From the NCBI GenBank assembly GCA_023420115.1, contig JAEZWR010000049.1:1-38106 (forward strand): 38,106 nt of DNA. The letters are read 5' to 3'. This DNA is from Bacillota bacterium. GTDB lineage: Bacteria; Bacillota; Clostridia; Saccharofermentanales; Fastidiosipilaceae. The position numbers and the translations under genes are program-made. This document shows positions 8,162 to 16,663 of the stretch, piece by piece. Below the pieces are notes generated by a model. It was not told the origin of the DNA and searched no databases. It saw nothing but the letters and a program-made list of their open reading frames with translations. Position 1 is the stretch's first letter, and each line of letters opens with the position of its first letter.

Positions 8162-9799
8162 TTATTCATTTGGATATGGTTCAAGAAAGGCGTGGAAGTG
8201 ACGCATCGGTAAGTCGTGCCCCCAGAGAATCCGCATATTAGGAATGCTATCTCTATCTTCATACAAGGCCTTTACCGCGGCAATAACATAGTCCAAGTGT
8301 TCTCGACTGAGCTGACTTCTATTTATAGCGAAACGTACAACGTTGGCAACTTCTGCCTGCTGTTCCGGTGTTTTGCGATCGTACTCCATAGAGAAGTCGC
8401 CGAGTTCTGCAACTCTTATGCCATAACGGCGAATCAGTTCTATGGAGAAACCCGCTCCCGCAAAGGCTTCGTGTGGACGTTTGTGATCAAAGAATTCATC
8501 CATATTTATATATACTGCGTGTCCACCTGCAGGTAAGACTACACCTTTAACACCAGCATGATAGAAGCCTTGGGCAAGATATTCTGCTTGTGCGACTCGT
8601 TCTTCAAGATAATTTTCATTACATGACTCATATAGACCTGCAGCTAGAGCCATTATATCTCTGCCACTCATTCCACCGTAAGAGTCATTACCATAGCAAG
8701 ATATTTGTTTGACTTTGAGCCTGACCCCTACGTCCATTTTTACTGAGCCATTTTCATTGAAGTCGGTAAATTTTTTCCAGAAAAGACCTTTGTCCCTAAA
8801 TGCGAGCATACCACCCATATTTGAGTGACCATCTTTTTTGGCAGACATAGTGAAGCCGTCACAGTATTTAAACATTTCAGTGGCGATTTCTGCTACGGAT
8901 TTTTCACTGTATCCTTCCTCGTATTTCTTTATGAACCATGCATTTTCTGCCCAACGGGCTGCATCGTAGATAAAGGGAATATCATATTTGTGAGCAATTT
9001 CACTAACTGCACGTAAATTGGCCATAGAAACTGGTTGACCACAGACAGGATTATTTGTAATACAAGCAAAAATTAATGGAACATTCTCGGGGCCACACAA
9101 GTGAATTAGCTTCTCAAGTTTGTCTAAATCCATATTTCCTTTAAATGGATTATTTTTATATTTACCACCTTCGGGAATTTCATAAAGTAATTCTTTGTTA
9201 TAAAGATTTCTAGGGATAGAGCCCATTTGTAAAATATTACCTTCGGTTGTATCAAAGTGACCATTTGATGGGATTGTAAAGACTTTTCCTGGTTCGCGTT
9301 CCTGTAGAATATTTTTAACTATCTCCATGAGCACTGCTTCGGCAGCACGACCTTGCTGAATTATAAAGGCATTTGGACGCTCCATTTGGGCGGCACCACC
9401 ATTAAAGAGCCCACCTTCATATTCACAAAGATAAAGCTCATCAATCATACGATCGATATCTGTGCAATTAGTACGTATCAGATCAATGCTTCTTTTCCAG
9501 TTTCTTTCACCATTTCTTTCAAAGATATCGCGAAATGCATCGAGCAAGACGTAGTATCCTTTGTTTCGTCCATATGATTCATCGCCTAAAAATAGTGCGG
9601 ACCACTGAACGTCTGTCATGGCAGTAGTACCTGAATCAGATAACATGTCGATAGTTAACATACCAGCAGGAAAGGCGAACTCATTATAATGTGTCGCCTT
9701 TAGGGCACGTTCACGTTGTTCAACTGTGACTTTTGGGGTGTTGCGTGTCACATAAGTGAAAGAATGTGGCGTTGCAACGGGTAATGGGTAATTTTTCAT
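8162..9799 (-). CDS. tnaA: Tryptophanase (tryptophan indole-lyase), long form
   Basis: This PLP-dependent beta-eliminating lyase should split L-tryptophan into indole, pyruvate and ammonia in the cytoplasm. Visible features are QQGRAAE (149-154), YDAARWAEN with the PLP aspartate D279, and MSAKKDG with the Schiff-base lysine K322. Two positions separate it from tyrosine phenol-lyase. D183 (FDTTEG) matches the tryptophanase aspartate rather than the lyase Thr124, and L466 (AELGDF) stands where the lyase has Arg381. At 545 residues it is about 75 longer than E. coli TnaA. Most of the excess is an insert of about 47 residues at 94-141, just after the DIF strand, and more lies near 350-370. GGAGG at 9805-9809 supports the ATG. 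It is the first gene of a two-gene operon with the transporter. Confidence 0.9.
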   Translation of the reverse strand: MKNYPLPVATPHSFTYVTRNTPKVTVEQRERALKATHYNEFAFPAGMLTIDMLSDSGTTAMTDVQWSALFLGDESYGRNKGYYVLLDAFRDIFERNGERNWKRSIDLIRTNCTDIDRMIDELYLCEYEGGLFNGGAAQMERPNAFIIQQGRAAEAVLMEIVKNILQEREPGKVFTIPSNGHFDTTEGNILQMGSIPRNLYNKELLYEIPEGGKYKNNPFKGNMDLDKLEKLIHLCGPENVPLIFACITNNPVCGQPVSMANLRAVSEIAHKYDIPFIYDAARWAENAWFIKKYEEGYSEKSVAEIATEMFKYCDGFTMSAKKDGHSNMGGMLAFRDKGLFWKKFTDFNENGSVKMDVGVRLKVKQISCYGNDSYGGMSGRDIMALAAGLYESCNENYLEERVAQAEYLAQGFYHAGVKGVVLPAGGHAVYINMDEFFDHKRPHEAFAGAGFSIELIRRYGIRVAELGDFSMEYDRKTPEQQAEVANVVRFAINRSQLSREHLDYVIAAVKALYEDRDSIPNMRILWGHDLPMRHFHAFLEPYPNE

Positions 9800-9804
9800 A
9801 AAAA

Positions 9805-9909
9805 CCTCCGATTCTCTAAAAGAGTTGTAGGAGGATACCCCGGTCGTCGGAAGCTTCGCCGGAAGCGAAACGCTTCCGCCTAGCGGACAGTATCGACCTT
9901 AGCGATACA
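9805..9909 (-). promoter_or_regulatory. Structured GC-rich leader of the tryptophanase mRNA
   Basis: The 5' untranslated region is strikingly GC-rich for this genome and full of helices. They are 9890-9908 (GTATCG with CGATAC), 9861-9877 (GGAAGCG-loop-CGCTTCC, 7 bp perfect), and a final hairpin. In that last hairpin CCTCC, at 9834-9830 on the minus strand, can pair with the ribosome site GGAGG at 9809-9805 around an inner CTCT/AGAG helix. This fold would hide the ribosome site. I do not recognise a known riboswitch class. A TnaC-like peptide rich in Trp is not visible. Confidence 0.65.
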
Positions 9910-9917
9910 AAAAGCAT
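9816..9917 (-). CDS. Possible 33-residue leader ORF in the tryptophanase leader
   Basis: An ATG at 9917-9915 opens a 33-codon frame that ends at TAG inside the hairpin covering the tryptophanase ribosome site. Ribosomes finishing here would disrupt the CCTCC arm. Against it: no ribosome binding site, the start is within about 10 bases of the predicted RNA 5' end, and the peptide is arginine-rich with no tryptophan. It may be fortuitous. Confidence 0.2.
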   Translation of the reverse strand: MLFVSLRSILSARRKRFASGEASDDRGILLQLF

Positions 9918-9925
9918 ATGCTTTT
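9910..9925. promoter_or_regulatory. 16-base perfect palindrome at the tryptophanase transcription start
   Basis: AAAAGCATATGCTTTT is a perfect palindrome lying at the predicted start point (about 9924), 5 bases past the -10. The position fits a repressor operator. Alternatively it is the first hairpin of the leader RNA. Confidence 0.5.
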
Positions 9926-9930
9926 GCTAT

Positions 9931-9958
9931 ATAGTATACACTAAATTTCTTGTATCAA
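9931..9958 (-). promoter_or_regulatory. Promoter of the tryptophanase operon
   Basis: On the minus strand TTGATA (9958-9953) and TACTAT (9936-9931) are 16 bases apart. The -35 matches consensus at five of six positions. Confidence 0.65.
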
Positions 9959-10133
9959 CACAAGTGTGATTGTTTATTTTGCTAAAAGATGTTCATAGAT
10001 TATCCAAAGAATATACATAAATGATAATAAAAACTAAGCATTTTCCATATGAAAAGACTTATATAACTATATATTTATATTGTGAATTGATTAGTGTGTA
10101 TATTCCGAGTTCATATTTTGTAGAGGACTTAAG
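9959..10133. other. Divergent intergenic region, upstream of the second importer
   Basis: This AT-rich stretch lies between the tryptophanase promoter and the second importer. The importer promoter is unclear: TTGTGA (10080-10085) and TATATT (10099-10104) are only 13 bases apart. AGAGGA precedes the ATG at 10134. I see no ORF. Confidence 0.4.
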
Positions 10134-11075
10134 ATGAGAGATAGCAAGATAGCAAGAAAAAAACAATATTTTTTGATGATTAAGAATATAAAGAATAACT
10201 GGATGCTTTATGCTTTGCTACTTCCAGTTCTTATTTGGTATTTGATATTTTGTTATCTTCCTATGGGTGGGATTACTCTCGCTTTTAAACAGTATAGATA
10301 TGATATGGGACTTTGGATTAGTCCTTTTATTGGGTTGGCTCATTTTAGAGATATGTTTAAAGATTCTGAATTTTGGCGGGCGTTTGTAAACACTCTAATT
10401 TTTAGCTTCGGCAAGTTATTGTTTCATTTTCCAGTCCCGATTATAGTGGCGATATTACTTAATGAAATTCGCCAAGCAAGAATTAAGAAATTCTTTCAAA
10501 CTGTATTCACATTTCCCCATTTTATATCATGGGTGGTGTTATCTGGTATTTTGATAAATATGTTTGCCAGTAATGGTATCGTTAATCAGATTTTGCCACG
10601 ATTGGGCTTCGGTCAGGTTGCTCCTTTAATGTCTTTATCATCTTTTAGACCTTTTATTTGGATATCAAACATATGGAAAGAGTTTGGCTGGGACGCGATT
10701 ATTTACATGGCCGCACTTACTAGTATTGATCAGCAGTTGTACGAAGCAGCCAGCATAGATGGTGCAAATAGATATAAAAAGATGCTGCATATTACTTGGC
10801 CAGGAATTAGATCTACCGTATGTATAATGTTAATTTTGCAGGTAGGTGGAATTATGAGCGGAGCCTCATTCGATCAAATTTTCAACTTATATTCTGCTCC
10901 AGTTTATCCGGTAGCTGATATTATCGATACTTATGTATATAGACAATCATTTATGGTTGGTACGAATTTTGGATACACGACAGCTATAGGTCTTTTTAAA
11001 TCAATCATTGGTGTAATTATGATATATCTAGCAAATAAGGCGAGCACAAAATTGGGTGAAGATGGTTTGTTTTAG
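10134..11075 (+). CDS. ABC importer permease, LplB/UgpA type
   Basis: This 313-residue permease has a basic N terminus and six hydrophobic segments, starting at WMLYALLLPVLIWYLIFCYLP, as in LplB and the YtcP/YteP group. The EAA loop is LYEAASIDGANRYKKMLHITWP. LplB-type permeases work with large binding proteins and with YesM/YesN two-component systems to import oligosaccharides or glycans, matching the genes that follow. It is the first gene of a likely five-gene run to 16575. The next permease starts nine bases after its stop, behind TAGGAGG. Confidence 0.9.
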   Translation: MRDSKIARKKQYFLMIKNIKNNWMLYALLLPVLIWYLIFCYLPMGGITLAFKQYRYDMGLWISPFIGLAHFRDMFKDSEFWRAFVNTLIFSFGKLLFHFPVPIIVAILLNEIRQARIKKFFQTVFTFPHFISWVVLSGILINMFASNGIVNQILPRLGFGQVAPLMSLSSFRPFIWISNIWKEFGWDAIIYMAALTSIDQQLYEAASIDGANRYKKMLHITWPGIRSTVCIMLILQVGGIMSGASFDQIFNLYSAPVYPVADIIDTYVYRQSFMVGTNFGYTTAIGLFKSIIGVIMIYLANKASTKLGEDGLF

Positions 11076-11084
11076 GAGGTAGAT

Positions 11085-11966
11085 ATGCGAAGTAAAAGTA
11101 TACATAAATTAACAGCATTCGAAATTATTCTATACATTATATTTGGAATCCTTGCTCTGATGACTTTGTACCCCTTTTATAATGTTTTGATCGTATCATT
11201 TTCTAATACAGTAACTAGTGCAAAATATTCACCATATCTTTATCCGCACGTGATAGACTGGACAGGCTATGGAGCAATAGTTAAAGATATTTATTTTTTT
11301 AAATCGCTGTCAACAACAATTTTTGTGACGCTAGTTGGAACCTCGTTGAATATGATTTTTTCTGTTGTGGCAGCCTATGTCTTGAGTAGGAAACGTCTGC
11401 TCGGTCGCCGTTTTTTCTTAAGTTTGATTTTATTTACTATGTTATTTTCTGGCGGGCTTATACCGACTTATCTAGTTATATGCAATTTGCATTTAAATAA
11501 TACGATATGGAGCATGATTCTCCCTACGATGATAAGTACATATTATTTGATAATAATGAAAAACTATTTTTCTAATTTGCCTGCTAGCTTGGAAGAATCA
11601 GCACGTATCGATGGTGCTAATGAATTAGTTGTATTGTCTCGAATTTTTGTTCCAATATCTAAACCATTTATGGCAACTTTTGCACTATTTTACGCTGTAG
11701 AACGCTGGAATGGTTGGTGGGAGGCTTTTCTTTATATAAATGATAAAAATATAAAGCCGCTGCAAATATATTTGCGTGATGTCTTAGTAAGTTTTAATAC
11801 TCAGCTTAGTAGTCAAGCTCAATCGGTCATTTCAGGGAATAAAGTTTTTGTCCAGTCGGTGCAGATGGCTGCCATCATCATTACGATGTTGCCAATATTA
11901 TGTTTATATCCATTTTTGCAAAAGTACTTTGTTAAGGGCGTTATGATTGGTTCAATAAAGGAATGA
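11085..11966 (+). CDS. ABC importer permease, YtcP/LplC type
   Basis: This is the second permease of the importer, 293 residues. Six hydrophobic segments are visible, with EAA loop LEESARIDGANELVVLSRIF and the common C-terminal tail YFVKGVMIGSIKE. TAGGAGGTAGAT gives a strong start at ATG 11085. The long periplasmic-side segment around TQLSSQAQSVISGNKVFVQS is characteristic of the LplC/YtcP subgroup. Its stop overlaps an in-frame extension of the binding-protein ORF, but that gene more likely starts further on, at 12008. Confidence 0.9.
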   Translation: MRSKSIHKLTAFEIILYIIFGILALMTLYPFYNVLIVSFSNTVTSAKYSPYLYPHVIDWTGYGAIVKDIYFFKSLSTTIFVTLVGTSLNMIFSVVAAYVLSRKRLLGRRFFLSLILFTMLFSGGLIPTYLVICNLHLNNTIWSMILPTMISTYYLIIMKNYFSNLPASLEESARIDGANELVVLSRIFVPISKPFMATFALFYAVERWNGWWEAFLYINDKNIKPLQIYLRDVLVSFNTQLSSQAQSVISGNKVFVQSVQMAAIIITMLPILCLYPFLQKYFVKGVMIGSIKE

Positions 11967-12007
11967 GTCAATCTTTTATAAAAAAGAAAGAAAAGGAGCG
12001 TCATATT

Positions 12008-13585
12008 ATGAAGATGTCGAAGCGTTTAGTAGCTACTGTGCTTAGCACAGCAATGGCAACTGGTCTGATTTTGGGAAATAGTAAAATTTCCAGTATGAGA
12101 TTATCTGCAGAAGAGAAAAAGCCAGTGGAAATTAGCATAGCTATCTGGGGAGCGGATGCTGGTTTATCCAATCCAGATGATCCAATTTTGAAGCAAATTG
12201 AGGAAAAGACAGGTGTTCATCTGGTTCCTCAAAATGTTACATGGGATGATGCCGAACAAAAAATACAATTGTGGGCAACAAATGGACAATTGCCAGATGT
12301 TTTTGCCGGTGATTTTGTCACCAAGTCTTTCTATGGCAATTGGATAGAGCAGGGTGTAATAAGAGCTCTTCCAGATGATTTGTCAGCATATCCAAATTTA
12401 GCTGAACATATGAAAATGGAGCGTGCTGTTGCAGCCTCACGCAATGGCAAGTTTTATATGATCCCAAGAACAACTTATGGCGATATTTCATATAGTGTAT
12501 TAGATAGAAATATTGTTTATCGTTGGGATTTGGCTCAAGCCGCTGGTATAACAAAAGAGCCTGAAACATATGAAGAATTCAATGAAATGATAAAGGCTAT
12601 TATAAAGGCAGACCCAGAAGGGAAAAAGGTGTCGGGAATGACTCAAGTTCTGCCTCAGCTCATTGGTGGCTACGTTTATCCTTATGCTGGAATAATTGAT
12701 AAGAAGTGGGTAGCAGATAAGGATGGAAAATTTGTACCGAGTTATTTTGCCGATCGTGATGCCTTGGTCAGCGCTATGCAATTTGCTAGAGATATGTATC
12801 AAGAGGGTGTAATAGAAAAAGACATAGCATTAGCTAAACTGGAAACAAGCAAAGAGAAATATTTGCAAGGCCAGAGTGCAGCAATGGTATTTGCATGGGC
12901 TGGGCCCGCAGGACTAGAAGCTAATTTAGCCAAGGATTACGATGCAATTTATGGCGAAGGGAGCTTCTTAAAGAATAATCGTATAGCAAAACTATACCCT
13001 GCAAAGGATGGAAATAAGTATTACTTTATTGATACTGAAGCTTGGTCAGAAAGTTATATTTCATCTAAAGTTGATGATGAGAAAATGGCTGCAATTTGTC
13101 GACTCTTTGATTATCTATATTCAGAGGAAGGTCGCCGTTTGGTCTACTGTGGTATTGAAGGTGAGGATTATGACGTCGTAGACGGTAAGGTCGTGATGAA
13201 AGAGGGCGTCAATTTGGCAGATAAGTACAGTTTTAAAAATAGTAGCGTCGGGGATTTAGCGATGTGGAATCCATCATCATGGGATGTTGATTTCCCCTCA
13301 ACAATATCTCAAGAATATAAAGATTTAACTGCTGCACGTCACGATGATGCAGTGAAAAATGGAACTCTTCCTAAGTATTATGACGATGTGCTATTTATTT
13401 CAACACCATTAAAGGATAAGTTCGTCTATAACACAAATGATGATCTTCTCCAAATTATGATGGGAAGTGAAGATGTTGAAAAGATGGTTGATGATTTATT
13501 CGCTAGTTATGAGAGTAAGGGTCTACAAGCAATGCTAGACGAAGTTAACAAGGCAGCTGCTGACTTAGGAATTAAGGTCAAATAG
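12008..13585 (+). CDS. Large extracellular binding protein, YtcQ/LplA-like
   Basis: This 525-residue protein is the binding subunit of the second importer. A signal peptide (MKMSKRLVATVLSTAMATGLILG) is probably cut near RLSA-EE. The mature start PVEISIAIWGADAGLSNPDD is typical of the large group of family 1 binding proteins that go with LplB/LplC permeases. There is no lipobox cysteine. The frame is open from 11963, but AAAAGGAG at 11992-11998 and the position of the signal peptide favour ATG 12008. Oligosaccharides are the usual ligands of this group; the particular one is unknown. A stem-loop follows the gene, before the glycosidase. Confidence 0.88.
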   Translation: MKMSKRLVATVLSTAMATGLILGNSKISSMRLSAEEKKPVEISIAIWGADAGLSNPDDPILKQIEEKTGVHLVPQNVTWDDAEQKIQLWATNGQLPDVFAGDFVTKSFYGNWIEQGVIRALPDDLSAYPNLAEHMKMERAVAASRNGKFYMIPRTTYGDISYSVLDRNIVYRWDLAQAAGITKEPETYEEFNEMIKAIIKADPEGKKVSGMTQVLPQLIGGYVYPYAGIIDKKWVADKDGKFVPSYFADRDALVSAMQFARDMYQEGVIEKDIALAKLETSKEKYLQGQSAAMVFAWAGPAGLEANLAKDYDAIYGEGSFLKNNRIAKLYPAKDGNKYYFIDTEAWSESYISSKVDDEKMAAICRLFDYLYSEEGRRLVYCGIEGEDYDVVDGKVVMKEGVNLADKYSFKNSSVGDLAMWNPSSWDVDFPSTISQEYKDLTAARHDDAVKNGTLPKYYDDVLFISTPLKDKFVYNTNDDLLQIMMGSEDVEKMVDDLFASYESKGLQAMLDEVNKAAADLGIKVK

Positions 13586-13612
13586 TGTCTAAATAAAATA
13601 TTGATTAAAGTT

Positions 13613-13644
13613 ATAGCGAGTCTAATAATATATTGGCTCGCTAT
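13613..13644 (+). terminator. Intra-operon stem-loop after the second binding-protein gene
   Basis: ATAGCGAG (13613-13620) pairs perfectly with CTCGCTAT (13637-13644), followed by TTCATTATT. This would act as a partial terminator or mRNA-stabilising helix between the binding-protein and glycosidase genes. Confidence 0.65.
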
Positions 13645-13669
13645 TTCATTATTATAAGCAGGTGATTTT

Positions 13670-15148
13670 ATGCAATTTGATTTTTTGCCAGATGAAGTTT
13701 TTTTTGGTGGAGCAGTTACTAGTGGTGTGAGTCAACCTTATAAAGTCGATTATGTTGGGGAGATAGATTTGACTTTTAATAACAGTCCTAATCAGATGAT
13801 GCCACTACTTGTTTCTACCGGTGGTAGATGGATTTACAAGCGTGACGGCATGAGAATAAGTTTTCAAGCTGGGAAAATAATAATAGATGAGGATGTTTTG
13901 TTTGGAAAAGTAGACGGAGGATTAAGGGAAGCTTATCTACATGCAATGTCGAACTTTTTCCCTTTTCATACTATAAAATTGGACAACATTTTATTTGAAA
14001 GACCCGTATATAATACATGGATAGAACTGACCTTTAACCAAAGTCAAGATAAGATTTTGGATTACGCTCATTCAATAATAGAAAATAAACTCCCGGCTGG
14101 GCTTTTGATTATTGATGATGGATGGACAAATTACTATGGTGATTGGACTTTTTCGAAAAATTCCTTTGCTGATGCTGAGGCTATGATTAGAGAATTGCAT
14201 GAGCTTGGATTTAAGGTGATGGTATGGGTATGTCCATTTATAACTGCCGATACTTGTGAGTATAGATATTTAGAAAAAAATAATTTGTTGCTTAAGACTG
14301 ATAAGGATGAGGTTCATATTGCAAAATGGTGGAATGGTCATTCTGCTATTTTAGATATGAGAAAAGAAAAAGCTGCCGCTTGGCTTAAGACTCAATTAGA
14401 TAATTTAATGAATATAGGTGTAGATGGTTTTAAATTTGATGCTGGTGATAGTTTCTATTACCCACATGATGGTAATGAGCATAGTTTAGCTTGGGCTGAA
14501 TTTGGAGAGCAATATTCTTTAAATGAATTTAGAGTTACTTATGGAGCAGGTGGTTATTCTCTTGTACAAAGACTTTGCGACAAAGATCACAGTTGGAACG
14601 AAAGAGGGTTGGCTTCATTAGTTCCGAATGCGATTGTGCAAGGTTTAACAGGTCATCCTTTTTTATCTCCTGATATGATAGGTGGGGGTGAGTACTTAAA
14701 TTTTTATGAGCAGAAAAGATTGGATGCGGACTTATTTGTTAGGTGGGCTCAAATTGCTGCAATGATGCCAATTATGCAATTTTCCGCAGCTCCGTGGAGA
14801 GTTTTGGATTCAAATAGTTTTAAAAAGATACTTGAAGCTGTTGCTTTAAGAAAGAGATATCAAGTTTTTTTTCAGGAAAGTGTATCTATATCGATAAGTA
14901 GTGGTGAACCTATTTTAAGGCCTTTGGCATATAATTTTAATGACAGGGACTGCTTTGGAGTTATGGATCAATTTATGATTGGAGAGAGATTAATGGTAGT
15001 TCTTCTATTAGAGAGAGAGGCTTGTTCGAGAGCTGCCTATTTCCCTAAAGGAAGGTGGATGTCGGACAGTGGTGCTGAGATAAATTCGGATGGAAATTGG
15101 CAAGAAATAGACTGCGACGGAGTGTCAGTGTATGTTTTATTAAGTTAG
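13670..15148 (+). CDS. GH31 family glycosidase, MYORG-like
   Basis: This 492-residue cytoplasmic enzyme has no signal peptide. The barrel motifs of glycoside hydrolase family 31 are visible: LLIIDDGWTNYYGDW (146-159), KVMVWVCPFI (182-191), and GVDGFKFDAGD (250-260) with the probable nucleophile D257. HPFLSPDMIGGG (329-340) carries the likely acid/base D335. The PDMIGG motif resembles the MYORG/KIAA1161 branch, whose human member acts on alpha-galactosides. The likely role is cleaving an alpha-linked oligosaccharide brought in by the importer encoded just upstream. The protein is shorter than most GH31 enzymes, which have larger N- and C-terminal domains. AGCAGGTGATTTT precedes the ATG. The exact substrate is open. 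Confidence 0.82.
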   Translation: MQFDFLPDEVFFGGAVTSGVSQPYKVDYVGEIDLTFNNSPNQMMPLLVSTGGRWIYKRDGMRISFQAGKIIIDEDVLFGKVDGGLREAYLHAMSNFFPFHTIKLDNILFERPVYNTWIELTFNQSQDKILDYAHSIIENKLPAGLLIIDDGWTNYYGDWTFSKNSFADAEAMIRELHELGFKVMVWVCPFITADTCEYRYLEKNNLLLKTDKDEVHIAKWWNGHSAILDMRKEKAAAWLKTQLDNLMNIGVDGFKFDAGDSFYYPHDGNEHSLAWAEFGEQYSLNEFRVTYGAGGYSLVQRLCDKDHSWNERGLASLVPNAIVQGLTGHPFLSPDMIGGGEYLNFYEQKRLDADLFVRWAQIAAMMPIMQFSAAPWRVLDSNSFKKILEAVALRKRYQVFFQESVSISISSGEPILRPLAYNFNDRDCFGVMDQFMIGERLMVVLLLEREACSRAAYFPKGRWMSDSGAEINSDGNWQEIDCDGVSVYVLLS

Positions 15149-15195
15149 AAATATTAAAATTATATTAGTTATAGTTTTGAAAGAAGTATAAATCT

Positions 15196-16575
15196 ATGTT
15201 GAAAGTCTTACTTGTTGATGATGAAGAAAGAAGCATTCGCCATTTGATTTCTAGTGTTTCATGGTACAGTTTGGGGTTAGAGATTGTATCTACAGCTAGT
15301 AATGGGCTAGAAGCCTTGGAGTACATTGAAAAGAATCATATTGATATTCTAATTACAGATATTAGGATGCCACTTATGGATGGTTTGGAACTAAGTCAAA
15401 GACTTAGAGATATGAATAAGGACATTTTTATTATTCTATTAACTGGGTATGCTGATTTTGATTACGCGAGAAGAGGAATAGACTTAGGTGTAACTGCTTA
15501 TTGCTTGAAACCAATTGATGTAAATGACATTACAGAAACTTTGCGTAAAATTACTAATATTGGGTATGAACGAATGTTATCTGAGACAGATGCACTTCTA
15601 GATATAATTGAAGACGGAGATAAGACACATGTGCAGAGGGCGTTTTATGAGCTTGGTCTAGGCGGTGAATCTGTGTATGTTGCCGCTTCTCTTGGAGTTC
15701 ATAATATCGAAAGAGAACTTGCTGCCGCTTTTTCTTGTAAGGTTGGAAAACACAAATATCTTTACTTTTCTAATGAGAATTTTGATAGACAAGAAGCAGA
15801 GAAAATTATTTCCACAGCTAAACTTAAAAGTGGTATTGCTATGCCGAAGAATCCTATAGCTTACTCTGATTTACGAAATGTAGTTATGGATTTAATGGCT
15901 ATGACTTTTCAGTATTTTATAAATGGCAGACCTTGTTTATCAGACTCGTTAATTAACACCAGGTACTCTGATGACGTACTTAAACATATAGAAAGTATAA
16001 GAGAAGATACAGATAAAGTAAAAAAATATATATTCAAACTGTCTCAATTAGATTTTTCTCAGTGTTTTAATATTCGAAGCTTTTTTAGATTTGCAAATAA
16101 TCTTTTGTCAATGATTAATGTTAGAAACGCATCTAAACTTTTTGTTGATTTTGATTCATATGAGCAGCTCGCATCGGAATATACAAATGCAAATTTAGTA
16201 ATTAAAGATATAGCTGAATCAATAAAGACTGATTCTACGGAAGATGTTCAAGCAAGCCTGGGGTCGGATAGATTTATAAAAGTAATAAATTATCTTAATG
16301 AAAACTTTGATAAGAATATTTCACTAAAGACCGCGGCAAATAATTTGCATTTAAATGCTTCCTATTTAAGCAGTTTGATAAAAAGTGAGACAGGTCTTAC
16401 TTATACTCAATATATCACTGAACTTAGAATCAATAAGGCTAAAGAATTATTAAATACTACGAAATTATCACTAGCTGAAATAAGTGAGAGTGTGGGATTC
16501 AATGATTATTTTTATTTTATAAAAAAGTTCAAAAGGGAAGTTGGAGTAAGTCCAGGGAAATATATTGTAAAGTAA
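15196..16575 (+). CDS. Response regulator, YesN-like (REC plus AraC helix-turn-helix)
   Basis: This 459-residue DNA-binding regulator has an N-terminal receiver domain: acidic pocket DDE at 8-10, phospho-acceptor D55 in LITDIRMP, conserved K105 in CLKP. A long middle region without a recognised domain follows, and then a C-terminal AraC-type double helix-turn-helix (about 360-459, ending FKREVGVSPGKYI). That plan matches YesN regulators, which activate neighbouring oligosaccharide importers when phosphorylated by YesM-type kinases. It lies 47 bases after the glycosidase gene, in the same direction. No kinase is adjacent; the YesM-like kinase at 4691 may be its partner. The ribosome site is weak (GAAAGAAG). 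Confidence 0.9.
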   Translation: MLKVLLVDDEERSIRHLISSVSWYSLGLEIVSTASNGLEALEYIEKNHIDILITDIRMPLMDGLELSQRLRDMNKDIFIILLTGYADFDYARRGIDLGVTAYCLKPIDVNDITETLRKITNIGYERMLSETDALLDIIEDGDKTHVQRAFYELGLGGESVYVAASLGVHNIERELAAAFSCKVGKHKYLYFSNENFDRQEAEKIISTAKLKSGIAMPKNPIAYSDLRNVVMDLMAMTFQYFINGRPCLSDSLINTRYSDDVLKHIESIREDTDKVKKYIFKLSQLDFSQCFNIRSFFRFANNLLSMINVRNASKLFVDFDSYEQLASEYTNANLVIKDIAESIKTDSTEDVQASLGSDRFIKVINYLNENFDKNISLKTAANNLHLNASYLSSLIKSETGLTYTQYITELRINKAKELLNTTKLSLAEISESVGFNDYFYFIKKFKREVGVSPGKYIVK

Positions 16576-16618
16576 AGAGCATTAAGATGCTTACATTCTT
16601 AATTGCTCTTAATGCTCT
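16576..16618. terminator. Terminator between convergent genes
   Basis: AGAGCATTAAGA (16576-16587) is perfectly repeated inverted as TCTTAATGCTCT (16607-16618). It begins right after the regulator's stop codon and faces the exporter gene, so it may serve both strands. The flanking T-runs are modest. Confidence 0.65.
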
Positions 16619-16663
16619 TACTTGAAGTTGTTTCTTATTTTATTGCTTCTAATTATCACTTCG

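Noticed and set aside
8162..9799. Tyrosine phenol-lyase instead of tryptophanase
   Set aside because: The position of the lyase Thr124 is Asp183 and that of Arg381 is Leu466, both like tryptophanase; the GRD segment near 379 resembles the lyase but is not decisive.
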